Shown in pieces: positions 1 through 8,285 of a stretch of DNA of 64,000 nucleotides. Under the pieces are notes generated by a model that was given only the letters and a program-made list of their open reading frames with translations, did not search any database and was not told the DNA's origin. The translations under genes and the position numbers were made by a program. Each line of letters starts with the position of its first letter. Within the stretch, counting starts at the first letter, position 1. This DNA is from Pseudomonas sp. UBA6562 (GTDB lineage: Bacteria; Pseudomonadota; Gammaproteobacteria; Pseudomonadales; Pseudomonadaceae), in assembly GCF_002434265.1 (NCBI RefSeq), contig NZ_DJJS01000007.1, positions 78,806-142,805 of the forward strand. Direction: 5' to 3'.

Positions 1-655
1 CCGGGTTGGCGCCACGCTCGATGCGGATGGCCGGCGACTGTTCATAAATGACGCCGCCGAGCGATTCCACGGCCGCCGCTTCGCCCAGAGCCAGGTTGAG
101 CGGATGGATATGGCCGCCGCTCATGTCGAGCAAGCCGCCGATGTAGTTCTCGCAGCCCACCACGTCGCGAATGCGCTTTTGGTCCAGCAACTCGAGCTGG
201 GTGTGGCCGTAACGCTCCCAGAGGCGTTTCTGTGACTCCAGGTGGTCCATCTGCTTGGGCTTGAGGGCTGCGAACACACCGCCGTCCTTGAGCGCACAGT
301 CGATGCCATAAGTGGCCACGCGTTCGCGAATGATACGGCCACCTTCGAAGGCCATCTGCCCCAGCAACTGCGCCTGTTGCTGGCCCACGCTGCGCTCGAT
401 CACGTCGATGTCGCGGCTGTAGCTGTTGACGATTTGCCCACCGTTGCGGCCGGAGGCGCCGAAGCCTACCTTGGCGGCCTCGACGATGCTGACCTTGAAG
501 CCGTTCTCGAGCAGGAACAGAGCGCTGGACAGCCCTGTATAGCCGGCCCCGATGATGCAGATGTCGGTTTCCACCTCACCCTGTAGCGCCGGACGCTGCG
601 GCACCGCATTGGCCGAGGCGGCATAGTAGGACTGCGGGTAGGGAGTGTTAGCCAT
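1..655 (-). CDS. FAD-dependent amine/amino-acid oxidoreductase (5' part; gene runs off the window)
   Basis: Only the first 218 codons lie in the window, starting at the ATG at 655; the reading frame stays open to base 1. The N-terminus has a dinucleotide-binding fingerprint GAGYTG at residues 36-41 and the block GASGRNGGQ at 66-74, both typical of the DadA/PuuB-like FAD oxidase family. In pseudomonads such proteins often oxidise gamma-glutamylputrescine or related amines, passing electrons to FAD in the cytosol. The closest guess is a PuuB-like oxidase, but the substrate cannot be fixed without the C-terminal half. A GAGG lies about 12 bases upstream of the ATG, a weak ribosome site. The next gene, tRNA-Val, points the other way, so the intergenic stretch holds divergent promoters. 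Confidence 0.8.
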   Translation of the reverse strand, partial: MANTPYPQSYYAASANAVPQRPALQGEVETDICIIGAGYTGLSSALFLLENGFKVSIVEAAKVGFGASGRNGGQIVNSYSRDIDVIERSVGQQQAQLLGQMAFEGGRIIRERVATYGIDCALKDGGVFAALKPKQMDHLESQKRLWERYGHTQLELLDQKRIRDVVGCENYIGGLLDMSGGHIHPLNLALGEAAAVESLGGVIYEQSPAIRIERGANP

Positions 656-814
656 GACGGGGTAAACCTCGTGTTTTATATTTTTAACGGTTGAGCGCAT
701 GCTATCAATAATAATAAACACCCGCTAGCTATAGCCAAAAAAACGCCTGCCCGCGCACGCCATTGGGTAAAGCCATAAACTGATTAGGATTCAGGAAGTT
801 AGCGCAAAAAAAAG

Positions 815-850
815 TTGACAGTGATTAGCGATCACGTAGAATGCGCCCCA
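815..850 (+). promoter_or_regulatory. Promoter of the first tRNA-Val, with GC discriminator
   Basis: A consensus -35 TTGACA (815-820) is followed after 16 bases by a -10 TAGAAT (837-842) and a GC-rich discriminator GCGCCCC. This is the classic layout of a stable-RNA promoter. GC discriminators are a hallmark of stringent (ppGpp) control, so growth-rate regulation is inferred. Confidence 0.75.
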
Positions 851-854
851 CGAC

Positions 855-931
855 AGGCACATAGCTCAGTTGGTTAGAGCACCACCTTGACATGGTGGGG
901 GTCGTTGGTTCGAATCCAATTGTGCCTACCA
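855..931 (+). tRNA. tRNA-Val(GAC), copy 1
   Basis: A 77-base cloverleaf with acceptor stem AGGCACA/TGTGCCT, anticodon loop TTGACAT (anticodon GAC, valine), T-arm GGTTCGAATCC and encoded CCA end. It is identical to the copy at 1105-1181. It is flanked by its own promoter and a rho-independent terminator, so it is a single-tRNA transcription unit. Confidence 0.97.
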
Positions 932-939
932 AATCGACG

Positions 940-971
940 AAAAAGGCGACCCTCAGGGGTCGCCTTTTTTG
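940..971 (+). terminator. Terminator after tRNA-Val copy 1
   Basis: GC-rich hairpin built from AAAGGCGACC and GGGTCGCCTTT with a short CTCA loop, ending in a run of T. Confidence 0.85.
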
Positions 972-1061
972 CATTCGGATTCTGGGCAACAGCCTTTAAG
1001 GGCATCCCCCAGGTCTCGAGGGCGGGACACGCAAATTTCTGATTAATTTGAAGAAAAGCGC

Positions 1062-1098
1062 TTTACAGGGAAGCAACTGCCCTCTAATATGCGCCCCA
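1062..1098 (+). promoter_or_regulatory. Promoter of the second tRNA-Val
   Basis: -35-like TTTACA (1062-1067), 17-base spacer, near-perfect -10 TAATAT (1085-1090), then the same GCGCCCCA discriminator as the first copy. The -35 is weaker than that of copy 1, while the -10 is stronger. Confidence 0.7.
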
Positions 1099-1104
1099 CA
1101 CGAC

Positions 1105-1181
1105 AGGCACATAGCTCAGTTGGTTAGAGCACCACCTTGACATGGTGGGGGTCGTTGGTTCGAATCCAATTGTGCCTACCA
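1105..1181 (+). tRNA. tRNA-Val(GAC), copy 2
   Basis: Base-for-base the same 77-nucleotide tRNA as copy 1, including the GAC anticodon and the CCA end. It has its own promoter and terminator, so the pair was duplicated as complete units. The spacers differ in sequence except for the discriminator bases just upstream. Confidence 0.97.
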
Positions 1182-1207
1182 AACAAAGTCCCGCTCTGCG
1201 GGCAGCA

Positions 1208-1240
1208 AGAAGGGCGATCCGCAAGGGTCGCCCTTTTTTC
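1208..1240 (+). terminator. Terminator after tRNA-Val copy 2
   Basis: Stem AAGGGCGAYCC pairing with GGGTCGCCCTT around a GCAA loop, followed by TTTTTTC. Confidence 0.85.
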
Positions 1241-1389
1241 GTTCTAGCGATCCAAGCTGTTCGAGCCGCGGTATTGTGTCGCCCGATGTCGTAAGCCGCG
1301 TCCCCGGCGGCTTCCCGACCCTGCCCATGTATCCAGCGGCAAAGGTTCCCCATGCTAGAATCGGCCCCTTCGAAACGGGAGATAGACGC

Positions 1390-1959
1390 GTGCGCAAACT
1401 GGCAGTGGTAATGGCGGCGATGGCCTTGGTCGGCTGTGACAATGAAGTCGAAGGGGTGCACAAGCAAGTGGCCGAACACCTCAGCAATCCCAAGACGGCT
1501 AAATTCGCCAACGTGCGGATCGATACCCAAGGCACCATCTGTGGGCAATTCCGCGGTAAGGACGACCAAGGCCAGTACGAGGCCTATCGCAGTTACGTCG
1601 CCATCAAGCAAGAAGGCCAGTACCGGATCATCGTCGACGACTCGGGTAACAACCTGCAGATCCGCGAAGTGTGTGGCGGCGCGCAATTGCAGCGGCGTGC
1701 CGAAGCCGTGGCCGACCAGCCCGCACCTGACGGCTGGGATGTGGAGGTGGTGCAGGGTGCGAACATGGGCGCAGTCAGCGACATGACGGCGCGGCTGCTG
1801 GAAAAAAGCATTCCTTCATCCGTCGAATACCGCGAGGGTAAACCGGTGGTGCTGATGGGGCCGTTCCCGAGCAAGGCCGAGGCAGAGGCGCGCAAGGCAG
1901 ACGTCATGGCGCGGCTGGGAACCGACTCGGTGGTCATCCAGCACGGTATCGAGCGCTGA
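1390..1959 (+). CDS. SPOR-like lipoprotein
   Basis: A 189-residue protein with GTG start, preceded by GGGAG at 8 bases. A longer in-frame start at 1276 would lack a signal sequence and is not preferred. Residues 1-16 form a lipoprotein signal ending in the lipobox LVGC (Cys16), so the product should be lipid-anchored in the envelope. The C-terminal 70 residues (VVQGANMG through VVIQHG) have the alternating pattern of a SPOR peptidoglycan-binding domain, including a GPFPSKAEAE stretch. This suggests binding to denuded glycan strands or a similar envelope role. The middle part is unrecognised. The gene stands alone between the tRNA genes and the HD-domain gene. Confidence 0.75.
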   Translation: MRKLAVVMAAMALVGCDNEVEGVHKQVAEHLSNPKTAKFANVRIDTQGTICGQFRGKDDQGQYEAYRSYVAIKQEGQYRIIVDDSGNNLQIREVCGGAQLQRRAEAVADQPAPDGWDVEVVQGANMGAVSDMTARLLEKSIPSSVEYREGKPVVLMGPFPSKAEAEARKADVMARLGTDSVVIQHGIER

Positions 1960-2047
1960 AAGGTTGGCGATGGGCGTGCGAGGCTCGCGCGCAGGGTATC
2001 CCTCCGGCTATGCTTGAACACGCACAGCCACATGCAAGGGAGGCCTG

Positions 2048-2473
2048 ATGTCTACAGTGGAAAAGGCCATCGTCATCGCGGCCATTGCCCACGCCGGGCA
2101 GGTCGACAAGGGCGGTGCTGCGTATATCCTGCACCCGCTGCGGGTCATGATGAAGGTGCATACACCCGAGGAGCGCATCGTCGCCGTGCTGCACGATGTA
2201 CTCGAAGATACGGCGGTGAGCCTGGCCGATCTTGTCCGCGACGGTTTCAATCTCAAGACTCTGGCCGCGCTGCTCGCGCTCAGTCGGCGAGCTGGCGAGC
2301 CCTACGAAGACTTTGTCGTGCGCCTGGGCAATGACCCCCTGGCCCGGACGGTCAAGCTGGCCGATCTGGCCGACAACAGCGATATAACGCGCATTTCCGA
2401 GCCTACCCCAGCCGACTTGCAGCGGCTACATCGCTACCATCGGGCCAGTGCCTATCTGCAAGCACTGACGTAG
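2048..2473 (+). CDS. HD-domain protein resembling small alarmone (ppGpp) hydrolases
   Basis: A 141-residue single-domain protein behind a good GGGAGG ribosome site. It has the metal-binding signature of the RelA/SpoT hydrolase domain: His15, His29 in a HPLRV block, His49-Asp50, Glu53-Asp54 (the ED of HDxxED), Asp106 and Asn110 in KLADLADN. The order and spacing match Mesh1-type enzymes, which remove the 3' pyrophosphate of (p)ppGpp or dephosphorylate NADPH. No synthetase, TGS or ACT domain is present. The biochemical role is inferred from the motif set. It could act on another nucleotide, as many small HD proteins do. It is monocistronic as far as can be seen. Confidence 0.75.
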   Translation: MSTVEKAIVIAAIAHAGQVDKGGAAYILHPLRVMMKVHTPEERIVAVLHDVLEDTAVSLADLVRDGFNLKTLAALLALSRRAGEPYEDFVVRLGNDPLARTVKLADLADNSDITRISEPTPADLQRLHRYHRASAYLQALT

Positions 2474-2490
2474 CGCGAGCGCATTAGGAT

Positions 2491-2733
2491 TCAGTCGTCC
2501 TTGGGTACCGTCCAGAATACCTGCACGCCACCGTCGTCGCGGTGGGCGAGCGTGACATTGTCGTTTTCCGCGATTTCCTCGAGCAGGGTTTCCCAGTCCT
2601 GTGAAGACTCGTCGGGCAGCCGGTAGATCAAAGCCGCCTTGCTGCGCTGTGCGGTCGGGCTGTTGATGATCTTTTGAATGCGAGTGCCCAGTTGGACGTA
2701 GCTGCTGGGCGTCTGCGGCGCGGTGCTGGCCAT
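2491..2733 (-). CDS. DUF1654 family protein
   Basis: An 80-residue cytosolic protein starting at the ATG at 2733; the frame extends further upstream but the added residues look non-coding. The core (YVQLGTRIQKIINSPTAQ, then LIYRLPDE and ENDNVTLAHRDDGG) matches the DUF1654 family, which is nearly confined to Pseudomonas and has no established function. It is convergent with the HD-domain gene, only 17 bases apart, and reads in the same direction as the Nudix gene upstream of it. Confidence 0.75.
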   Translation of the reverse strand: MASTAPQTPSSYVQLGTRIQKIINSPTAQRSKAALIYRLPDESSQDWETLLEEIAENDNVTLAHRDDGGVQVFWTVPKDD

Positions 2734-2886
2734 GAAAGGCTTCCTAGGTGGCTGGATGTGCGTACAGTATTTGAGCGCACAGGGTTGCGCAAGCCTGCAG
2801 ATTGGCCGGTTGGCGGTTTTCGCGTTGGGTGTGTTGAAAAACAAGACAGATCGCTGCCGAAAGGGCAGGCATATCTTCGCCGCCCT

Positions 2887-3447
2887 TCAGCGCATGAAGT
2901 GCACTTTGCCGGTATCGTCGTTACCCATGTATATGCCATAAACCCCGGCCTGGCGCTCGAGGATGTAGCGCTCCAGAATCTGCCGGATAGCCGGGTAATA
3001 GATCTCGTCCCAAGGAATTTCACCGGGTTCGAAAAAACGGTAATCGAGCGTTTCCGGCCCGTATCGTCCGGTTTCCTCGGCGGCCATCGCGCGGAAGACG
3101 ATGTACACCTCGCTGATTTTCGGCACGCTGAAGATCGAGTAGGGCGAGACGATTTCGGCACGTACCCCCGTTTCCTCCCACACCTCGCGCAAGGCGGCCT
3201 CTTCGGTGGTCTCGCCCGCTTCCATGAAACCGGCCGGCAAAGTCCAGGTGCCCGGTCGGGGTGGGATGGCACGCTGGCAAAGCAGGTACTTGCCATCGCG
3301 CTCGATGATGCAGCCGGCGATGATCTTGGGATTCACGTAATGGATATAGCCGCAAGCGCAGTACAGCCGCTCGTGCGTATCGCCGGGCGGCACGCCCCGA
3401 GCGAGCGCCTGGGTGCAATGAGGGCAGAAGCGCGGGGCATTGGGCAT
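2887..3447 (-). CDS. Nudix hydrolase with N-terminal zinc-ribbon-like segment
   Basis: A 186-residue protein with a complete Nudix box from Gly73 to Gly94: Gly73, Glu79, Arg87-Glu88, Glu91-Glu92, Gly94. The N-terminus has CPHC (8-11) and CAC (30-32), a small zinc-ribbon as in ADP-ribose or NADH pyrophosphatase relatives. The reaction is hydrolysis of a nucleoside diphosphate linked to another group; the substrate is not predictable. The gene begins two bases after the stop of the GntR regulator on the same strand, so it is probably read from the catabolic operon, although a link to that pathway is not obvious. Confidence 0.85.
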   Translation of the reverse strand: MPNAPRFCPHCTQALARGVPPGDTHERLYCACGYIHYVNPKIIAGCIIERDGKYLLCQRAIPPRPGTWTLPAGFMEAGETTEEAALREVWEETGVRAEIVSPYSIFSVPKISEVYIVFRAMAAEETGRYGPETLDYRFFEPGEIPWDEIYYPAIRQILERYILERQAGVYGIYMGNDDTGKVHFMR

Positions 3448-3449
3448 GG

Positions 3450-4205
3450 TCAGCGGCCTATGCGAGGATCCTTGACGGTCAGGGGTTCGACGATCGCGCG
3501 CAGCGAGGTCGTAGTGTCGTCCTGTTTCTGGCGCAGGTATTCCAGAGCGACCTTGGCGGCAGCGCGCACATGGTCGACTGATGCCTGGTGGGCGGCCTGT
3601 GGATCGCCGCTCTTGATCGCCTCGACGATTTTTTCCATCTCGTGGTTACTGGCGCCGCGGCGGTTCTTCTGCGAAACGGAGGTGGCGCGCAAGTAGCTGA
3701 TGCGCGCCTGCAACTGACGCAGTTGCTGGGCGGCAACGCGGTTGCCGGAGCCCTCCAGAAGCACATCGTAGAAGCCTTGCACCGAGTCGAGCACCTGCTG
3801 CAACTCGCCCTGTTCCAGCGATTCGCGGTTCTCTTCCAAGGCGCGCTCCAGCGCACGGATGTCCTTGCTCTTGGCGTTGAGGGTGAACAGCTGCACGATC
3901 AGCCCTTCGAGTACGCAGCGCAGCTCGTAGATGTCGCGCGCGTCTTCCAGGGTGATGATGGCGACACGTGGCCCCTTGGCATCGGCGAACTCCACCAGCC
4001 CCTCGGACTCCAGGTGGCGCAGCGCCTCGCGCACCGACGTGCGGCTGACGCCAAGGCGGTCGCAGAGGTCGCGTTCGACCAGGCGGTCGCCGGGCAGCAA
4101 GTGGAAATTCATGATCGCGCCGCGCAGTTTGTCGAGCACGATTTCACGTAGGGTGACGGGATTGCGGTTGACCTTGAAGCTATCGTCGAGGGGCTGGCGT
4201 TTCAT
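3450..4205 (-). CDS. GntR/FCD-family regulator of the flanking catabolic cluster
   Basis: A 251-residue regulator starting at the ATG at 4205. The N-terminal winged helix-turn-helix (about residues 16-80) contains LCDRLGVSRTSVREALRHLESEGLV, the GntR recognition region. The remainder is an all-helical FCD ligand domain (about 85-225). FCD regulators typically bind short palindromes of the form TGGT-ACCA. Exactly such a palindrome is repeated at three promoters of this cluster (8286, 10155, 10327), so this protein is the obvious candidate to bind them and repress until an intermediate appears. It is the last dedicated gene of the long minus-strand operon, so it would control its own synthesis. 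Confidence 0.85.
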   Translation of the reverse strand: MKRQPLDDSFKVNRNPVTLREIVLDKLRGAIMNFHLLPGDRLVERDLCDRLGVSRTSVREALRHLESEGLVEFADAKGPRVAIITLEDARDIYELRCVLEGLIVQLFTLNAKSKDIRALERALEENRESLEQGELQQVLDSVQGFYDVLLEGSGNRVAAQQLRQLQARISYLRATSVSQKNRRGASNHEMEKIVEAIKSGDPQAAHQASVDHVRAAAKVALEYLRQKQDDTTTSLRAIVEPLTVKDPRIGR

Positions 4206-4293
4206 CAGGTGCGCTCTAATAGAGGCTGTGCGCCAACATCGTGAGAGCACCCAGGCACCGGGTGCTTCCCGCAGTGGTTCAAACAGCCCGTTG

Positions 4294-4683
4294 TTATCGG
4301 GTTGACTCCGCGTCGGCTTCGGCGAACGCTTCACGGGCCAGGCGGAAACTGTCTACCGCTGCCGGGACGCCACAGTAGATGCCGACCTGCAGCAGGATCT
4401 CGCGAATCTGTTCACGGCTCAGGCCGTTGCGCAGCGCGCCACGGATGTGCAGCTTGAGTTCGTGGGGGCGGTTGAGCGCGGAAATCATGGCCAAGTTTAT
4501 CATGCTGCGCTCTTTGAGCGACAAACCATCCCGGCTCCACACATGACCCCAGCAGTATTCGGTCACCAGTTCCTGCAAGGGCTTGGTGAACTCGTCGGCG
4601 TTCTGGATCGAGCGGGTGACGTAGTCTTCGCCCAAGACCTGGGTACGGATTTCTAGGCCTTTCTCGTACTTTTCGTTGCTCAT
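4294..4683 (-). CDS. Carboxymuconolactone decarboxylase (CMD) family protein
   Basis: A 129-residue protein starting at MSNEKYEKG. It is the length of PcaC (4-carboxymuconolactone decarboxylase) and shares the family pattern: EYCWGHVWSRDGLSLKERSM, then LHIRGALRNGLSREQIREILLQ and a GVPAAVDSFR block. The peroxiredoxin-like AhpD CxxC pair is absent, so a decarboxylase or related ring-processing role is more likely than peroxide reduction. The neighbours are not protocatechuate genes, so the substrate is probably a different lactone or acid. It lies between the flavin reductase and the GntR regulator, within the same operon. Confidence 0.75.
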   Translation of the reverse strand: MSNEKYEKGLEIRTQVLGEDYVTRSIQNADEFTKPLQELVTEYCWGHVWSRDGLSLKERSMINLAMISALNRPHELKLHIRGALRNGLSREQIREILLQVGIYCGVPAAVDSFRLAREAFAEADAESTR

Positions 4684-4779
4684 GCAGCGCTCCGAAATAA
4701 AAACGGGGGCCACGACCGAGGGTGAGTCGCGTAGCCCCCTAAAAAATGTGCGGTTGACCGAGCCACCGCACTCGAACGA

Positions 4780-5265
4780 TCAGCCCAGTGCCGGCAGCGC
4801 ACCGAGTTTGCCGCGGTGATAGACCATCGGTGTCAGCGGTTCGGCCGGCAAAATCAGGTTTTTCACCGCGCCAACGATGATGGCGTGATCGCCGCCGTCG
4901 TATTCGCGCCACAATTCGCACTCGATCACTGCTGTGGCCCTGGGCAGCAATGGGTTGCCCAGTTCGCTCAGGTGCCACTCGATGTCTTTGGCTTTGTCTT
5001 TGCCCTTGCTGGCGAAGGCGTAGGCCGCCGCAGTCTGTTCGGCCGACAGCAGATGGATCGCGAATTTCTTGCTGTCGCGCAGAATCGGGTAGGTGTCCGA
5101 CGCGTAGTTGGGGCAGAACAGCACCAGTGCCGGATCGATCGACAGCGCGCTGAACGCGCTGGCGGTGATGCCGACGATACCGCCCTCGGCATCCAGGGTG
5201 GTGACCACCGTGACACCGGACGGGAAGGAGCCCATCACCTCTTTATAGATGCCAGGTTCGATCAT
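4780..5265 (-). CDS. Flavin reductase, component of a two-component monooxygenase (copy 1)
   Basis: A 161-residue member of the HpaC/RutF-type flavin reductase family. Markers are MGSFPSGVTVVTT near the N-terminus, ITASAFSALS, LFCPNY and the GGDHAIIVG block near the C-terminus. Such proteins use NAD(P)H to make reduced FMN or FAD, which diffuses to a partner oxygenase. The start at 5265 is chosen because it aligns exactly with the second copy (9615-10100). The two are the same length and clearly paralogous over their whole length. It begins 14 bases after the aldehyde dehydrogenase stop, in the same operon. Confidence 0.85.
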   Translation of the reverse strand: MIEPGIYKEVMGSFPSGVTVVTTLDAEGGIVGITASAFSALSIDPALVLFCPNYASDTYPILRDSKKFAIHLLSAEQTAAAYAFASKGKDKAKDIEWHLSELGNPLLPRATAVIECELWREYDGGDHAIIVGAVKNLILPAEPLTPMVYHRGKLGALPALG

Positions 5266-5279
5266 CTTGGCGTTACCTC

Positions 5280-6761
5280 TCAGCGCATCACGAAGGGATC
5301 GGGCATCGGCGCGGTGGACAGGTTGATCCACACGGTCTTCAGCTCGGTATAGGCCAGCACCGAATCGATGCCGCTTTCACGGCCGTAGCCGCTGTTCTTG
5401 AAGCCGCCGATCGGCGCCATGGCCGATACTGCCCGATAAGTGTTGACCCAGATGATGCCCGAGCGCACGTCGCGGGCCAAGCGGTGGGCACGGCCCAGGT
5501 CGCGGGTCCAGATGCCGGCGGCCAGGCCGAACTGCGAGTCGTTGGCCATGGCCAGCGCCTCTTCCTCGGTTTTGAAGCGAATCACCGCAGCTACAGGGCC
5601 GAAGACTTCTTCCTGCATGATGGTCATCGAGTTGCTGTCGCACTCGAACAGGGTCGGCTCGTAGAACCAGCCATCACCCTCGACTTCGGCGCGTTTGCCG
5701 CCCAGGTGCAGCTTGGCGCCTTCGGCTTTGGCCGCCGCGACCAGGCCCTCGACCACGGCTAGCTGTTGCGCGGTGGCCATGGGGCCCATCTCGCTGGCGT
5801 CGTCTTGCGGATTGCCGATGCGGATACGCTTGGCGCGCTCGATCAGGCGGCTGACGAATTCGTCGAAGATCTCGTCCTGCACCAGCAGGCGCGAGCCGGC
5901 CACGCAGCTCTGTCCGGAAGCGGCATAGATGCCGGCCACCGCGCCATTGATGGCGCTGTCCAGATCGGCGTCGGCGAAGATGATGTTCGGCGACTTGCCG
6001 CCCAGCTCCAGCGACAGCTTGGCGAAGTTCTCGGCGCTGCTGCGCACCACGTGGCGGGCGGTCGCCGCGCCACCGGTGAAGGCGATCTTGCGCACCAGCG
6101 GATGGCGGGTGAGGGCAGCGCCGGCAGTCGGGCCGTAGCCGGTGACCACGTTGACTACGCCGGCCGGGAAGCCCGCTTCGAGGGCCAGGCGGGCCAGCTC
6201 GAGAATGGTCGCCGAGGCATGTTCCGAAGGCTTGAGCACGATGGTGTTGCCGGCGGCCAGGGCGGGGGCCAGCTTGATCGCGGTCAGGTACAGCGGGCTG
6301 TTCCACGGAATGATGCCGGCCACGACGCCGATCGGCTCGTGCACCGTGTAGGCGAACAGGTCGGGCTTGTCCAGCGGCAGGGTGCCGCCTTCGAGCTTGT
6401 CGGCCAGGCCTGCGGTGTAGTGGAAGAACTCGGGCAGGTAACCGACCTGGCCGCGGGTTTCGCGGATCAGCTTGCCGTTGTCTCGGCTTTCCAGCTGGGC
6501 CAGGTGCTCTTTGTTCTCGGTAATCAGGTCGCCCAGGCGGCGCAGCAGCTTGCCGCGGGACGTAGCGGTCAGACCACGCCAGGCGCTGCTGTCGAACGCG
6601 CGCTGGGCGGCCTGCACGGCCAGTTCCACATCGCTCTCATCGGCGTCGGGCAGTTGCGACCAGGCTTGCGCGGTGGCCGGGTTAAGGCTGTCGAAGGTCT
6701 TGCCGTTCTGCGCATCGACCCATTGGCCGTCGATGCACATCTGGAAACGTACGAGGGTCAT
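5280..6761 (-). CDS. NAD(P)+-dependent aldehyde dehydrogenase
   Basis: A 493-residue, full-length ALDH superfamily enzyme. Catalytic residues are in place: Asn154 in PWNSP, Lys177, general base Glu252 in LELGG and nucleophile Cys286 in GQSCVAGS. It should oxidise an aldehyde made by ring opening in this pathway, perhaps a semialdehyde, to the acid. Its ATG overlaps the stop of the upstream hydrolase gene by four bases (ATGA), which indicates translational coupling. The substrate is inferred only from context; homologues act on gamma-aminobutyraldehyde, succinate semialdehyde and related compounds. Confidence 0.9.
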   Translation of the reverse strand: MTLVRFQMCIDGQWVDAQNGKTFDSLNPATAQAWSQLPDADESDVELAVQAAQRAFDSSAWRGLTATSRGKLLRRLGDLITENKEHLAQLESRDNGKLIRETRGQVGYLPEFFHYTAGLADKLEGGTLPLDKPDLFAYTVHEPIGVVAGIIPWNSPLYLTAIKLAPALAAGNTIVLKPSEHASATILELARLALEAGFPAGVVNVVTGYGPTAGAALTRHPLVRKIAFTGGAATARHVVRSSAENFAKLSLELGGKSPNIIFADADLDSAINGAVAGIYAASGQSCVAGSRLLVQDEIFDEFVSRLIERAKRIRIGNPQDDASEMGPMATAQQLAVVEGLVAAAKAEGAKLHLGGKRAEVEGDGWFYEPTLFECDSNSMTIMQEEVFGPVAAVIRFKTEEEALAMANDSQFGLAAGIWTRDLGRAHRLARDVRSGIIWVNTYRAVSAMAPIGGFKNSGYGRESGIDSVLAYTELKTVWINLSTAPMPDPFVMR

Positions 6762-7591
6762 GCCACTATCCCCTTGGCGGATTCGTTGAGGGTGCGCGCG
6801 TGCGTGAGGAAGTCCAGCAGCATCTTGTTGACTTCACGTGGCGCTTCGACCGGCATCATGTGCCGTTGTTCGGCCAGCACCACGCTCTGCGCATTGGGAA
6901 TGCGCGCGGCCAATTGGCGCGCCATGGTCGGCGTGGAGCCCGCGTCCAGCTCGCCGGTGGCGATCAGCGTAGGCGCCTGGATGCTGCCCAGATCGTCGGC
7001 GCGGTACATGTCCTGGGTCGCGAACAGCGAATAGGTGGTGTGGTAGCCCGATGGGTCGTTCTGCGCCAGGGTCTGGCGGATGGCGGCGACCTGTGCCGGG
7101 TTGGCGGCCTTGTATTCGCGGCTGAACCAGCGATCGAGCGCTGCATCGACGTTGGCGTCCGGGCCCAGCTCGGCGGCTTGGGCCGCGCGCGCGATCACGC
7201 CGGCACGCTGTTCGGTGGAGCGGTTGAAGACGCTGTTGAGCACCACCAAGGCCGACAGGCGCTGCGGATAGTGCAGGGCGAAGGCGCGCGCCACCAGGCC
7301 GCCCATGGAGAAACCGATGACGGTGGCCTGGGGGATCTGCAGGTGGTCGAGCAGCTCGGCCAACTGGTCGGCATAGCCTCGCAGCGGCGTATCGGCAGCG
7401 GGTACGCGGCTTTGCCCGTGGCCAAGCATGTCGTAGCAGATGACGCGGTGGTCGTTGGCCAGGCCTACGACCTGTCCGCCCCACATTTCCTTGTTCAGGC
7501 CCACGCCGTGGATCAGCACCACGGGATGCCCCTGGCCTTGGCTCAGGTAGCTGGTCCCGGCCGGCGTACGTTCAGCGACAGGCTGAATCAT
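6758..7591 (-). CDS. Alpha/beta-hydrolase
   Basis: A 277-residue cytosolic alpha/beta-hydrolase with a complete triad: nucleophile Ser95 in GFSMGG, Asp216 in GELDAG and His244 in EQRHMMP. The oxyanion motif HGVGLNKEMWG sits near residue 28. The fold resembles PcaD (enol-lactone hydrolase) and RutD (aminoacrylate hydrolysis). A lactone, enamide or ester intermediate is therefore plausible, but the sequence does not decide. It has a strong AAGGAG ribosome site and overlaps the aldehyde dehydrogenase gene by four bases. Confidence 0.85.
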   Translation of the reverse strand: MIQPVAERTPAGTSYLSQGQGHPVVLIHGVGLNKEMWGGQVVGLANDHRVICYDMLGHGQSRVPAADTPLRGYADQLAELLDHLQIPQATVIGFSMGGLVARAFALHYPQRLSALVVLNSVFNRSTEQRAGVIARAAQAAELGPDANVDAALDRWFSREYKAANPAQVAAIRQTLAQNDPSGYHTTYSLFATQDMYRADDLGSIQAPTLIATGELDAGSTPTMARQLAARIPNAQSVVLAEQRHMMPVEAPREVNKMLLDFLTHARTLNESAKGIVA

Positions 7592-7650
7592 GGATGACGC
7601 TCCTTGAAAGCCGGGGCGCTGAAAAGTCGCTCCGGCTTGTCTGGTTATTG

Positions 7651-8247
7651 TTATTGAGCGTTGGCTTTCTCGGCAGCCAGTTCTTCCAGATCGATGTAGC
7701 GGTTACCGATGCGTGGGTGCAGACGGCCACCGTCGGCAGCGCCGAGCACGATCACGATCTCGTCGGCGCGCGGCGCGTCTTCGATCTGCATTTCCAGGGT
7801 GATGTAGTGCGAGCGCAAGCCTTCGTCGTCCTTCTGCATCATCGGGATCTGGATCGAGGTGCCCGGGCCGCCGCGCTTGTTGGTGAAGCTCAGGTAGCTC
7901 TTGGCTTGCACCGCTTCGCGGTAGTGGTTGCCGAAGCGCAGGGTGTGGATCACGGCCGAAGCGTGTTCGATCTCGCCATCGGCACCGACCACGGCGGCTT
8001 TGCCGTAGGCTTCGATCTTGTCCGCGCCACCGATGGCGGCGGTCAGGCGCTCGACCATCAAGGCGCCCAGCTCAGAGCAGTTGGCGCGGATTTCCGGCTT
8101 CAGGTCTTCGACGAAACCACGGCCTGCCCATGGATTCTTGATCACGACGGCCAGGCCGACCATGGTCACGGGCTTGTCGGCGGCCTTGAAGCCTTCGATG
8201 CGGGTCTCTTCGGAGTAGGTGACGATCTTGCGGATTTCGAAACTCAT
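7651..8247 (-). CDS. DUF1185 ('amino acid synthesis') family protein
   Basis: A 198-residue protein matching the family annotated as amino acid synthesis protein (DUF1185), whose biochemical role is not established. Recognisable stretches are VVIKNPWAGRG, KAAVVGADGEIEHASAVIH and GRLHPRIGNRY. It is the first gene of the long operon, behind AGGAG. It lies directly downstream of the operator-containing promoter at 8286-8313. Its leading position suggests an early step of the pathway or a partner of the monooxygenase. No signal peptide or membrane segment is visible. Confidence 0.75.
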   Translation of the reverse strand: MSFEIRKIVTYSEETRIEGFKAADKPVTMVGLAVVIKNPWAGRGFVEDLKPEIRANCSELGALMVERLTAAIGGADKIEAYGKAAVVGADGEIEHASAVIHTLRFGNHYREAVQAKSYLSFTNKRGGPGTSIQIPMMQKDDEGLRSHYITLEMQIEDAPRADEIVIVLGAADGGRLHPRIGNRYIDLEELAAEKANAQ

Positions 8248-8285
8248 GAGCGGCTCCTGGGGAGGTTATCGGGTCTTGTTGTCTG

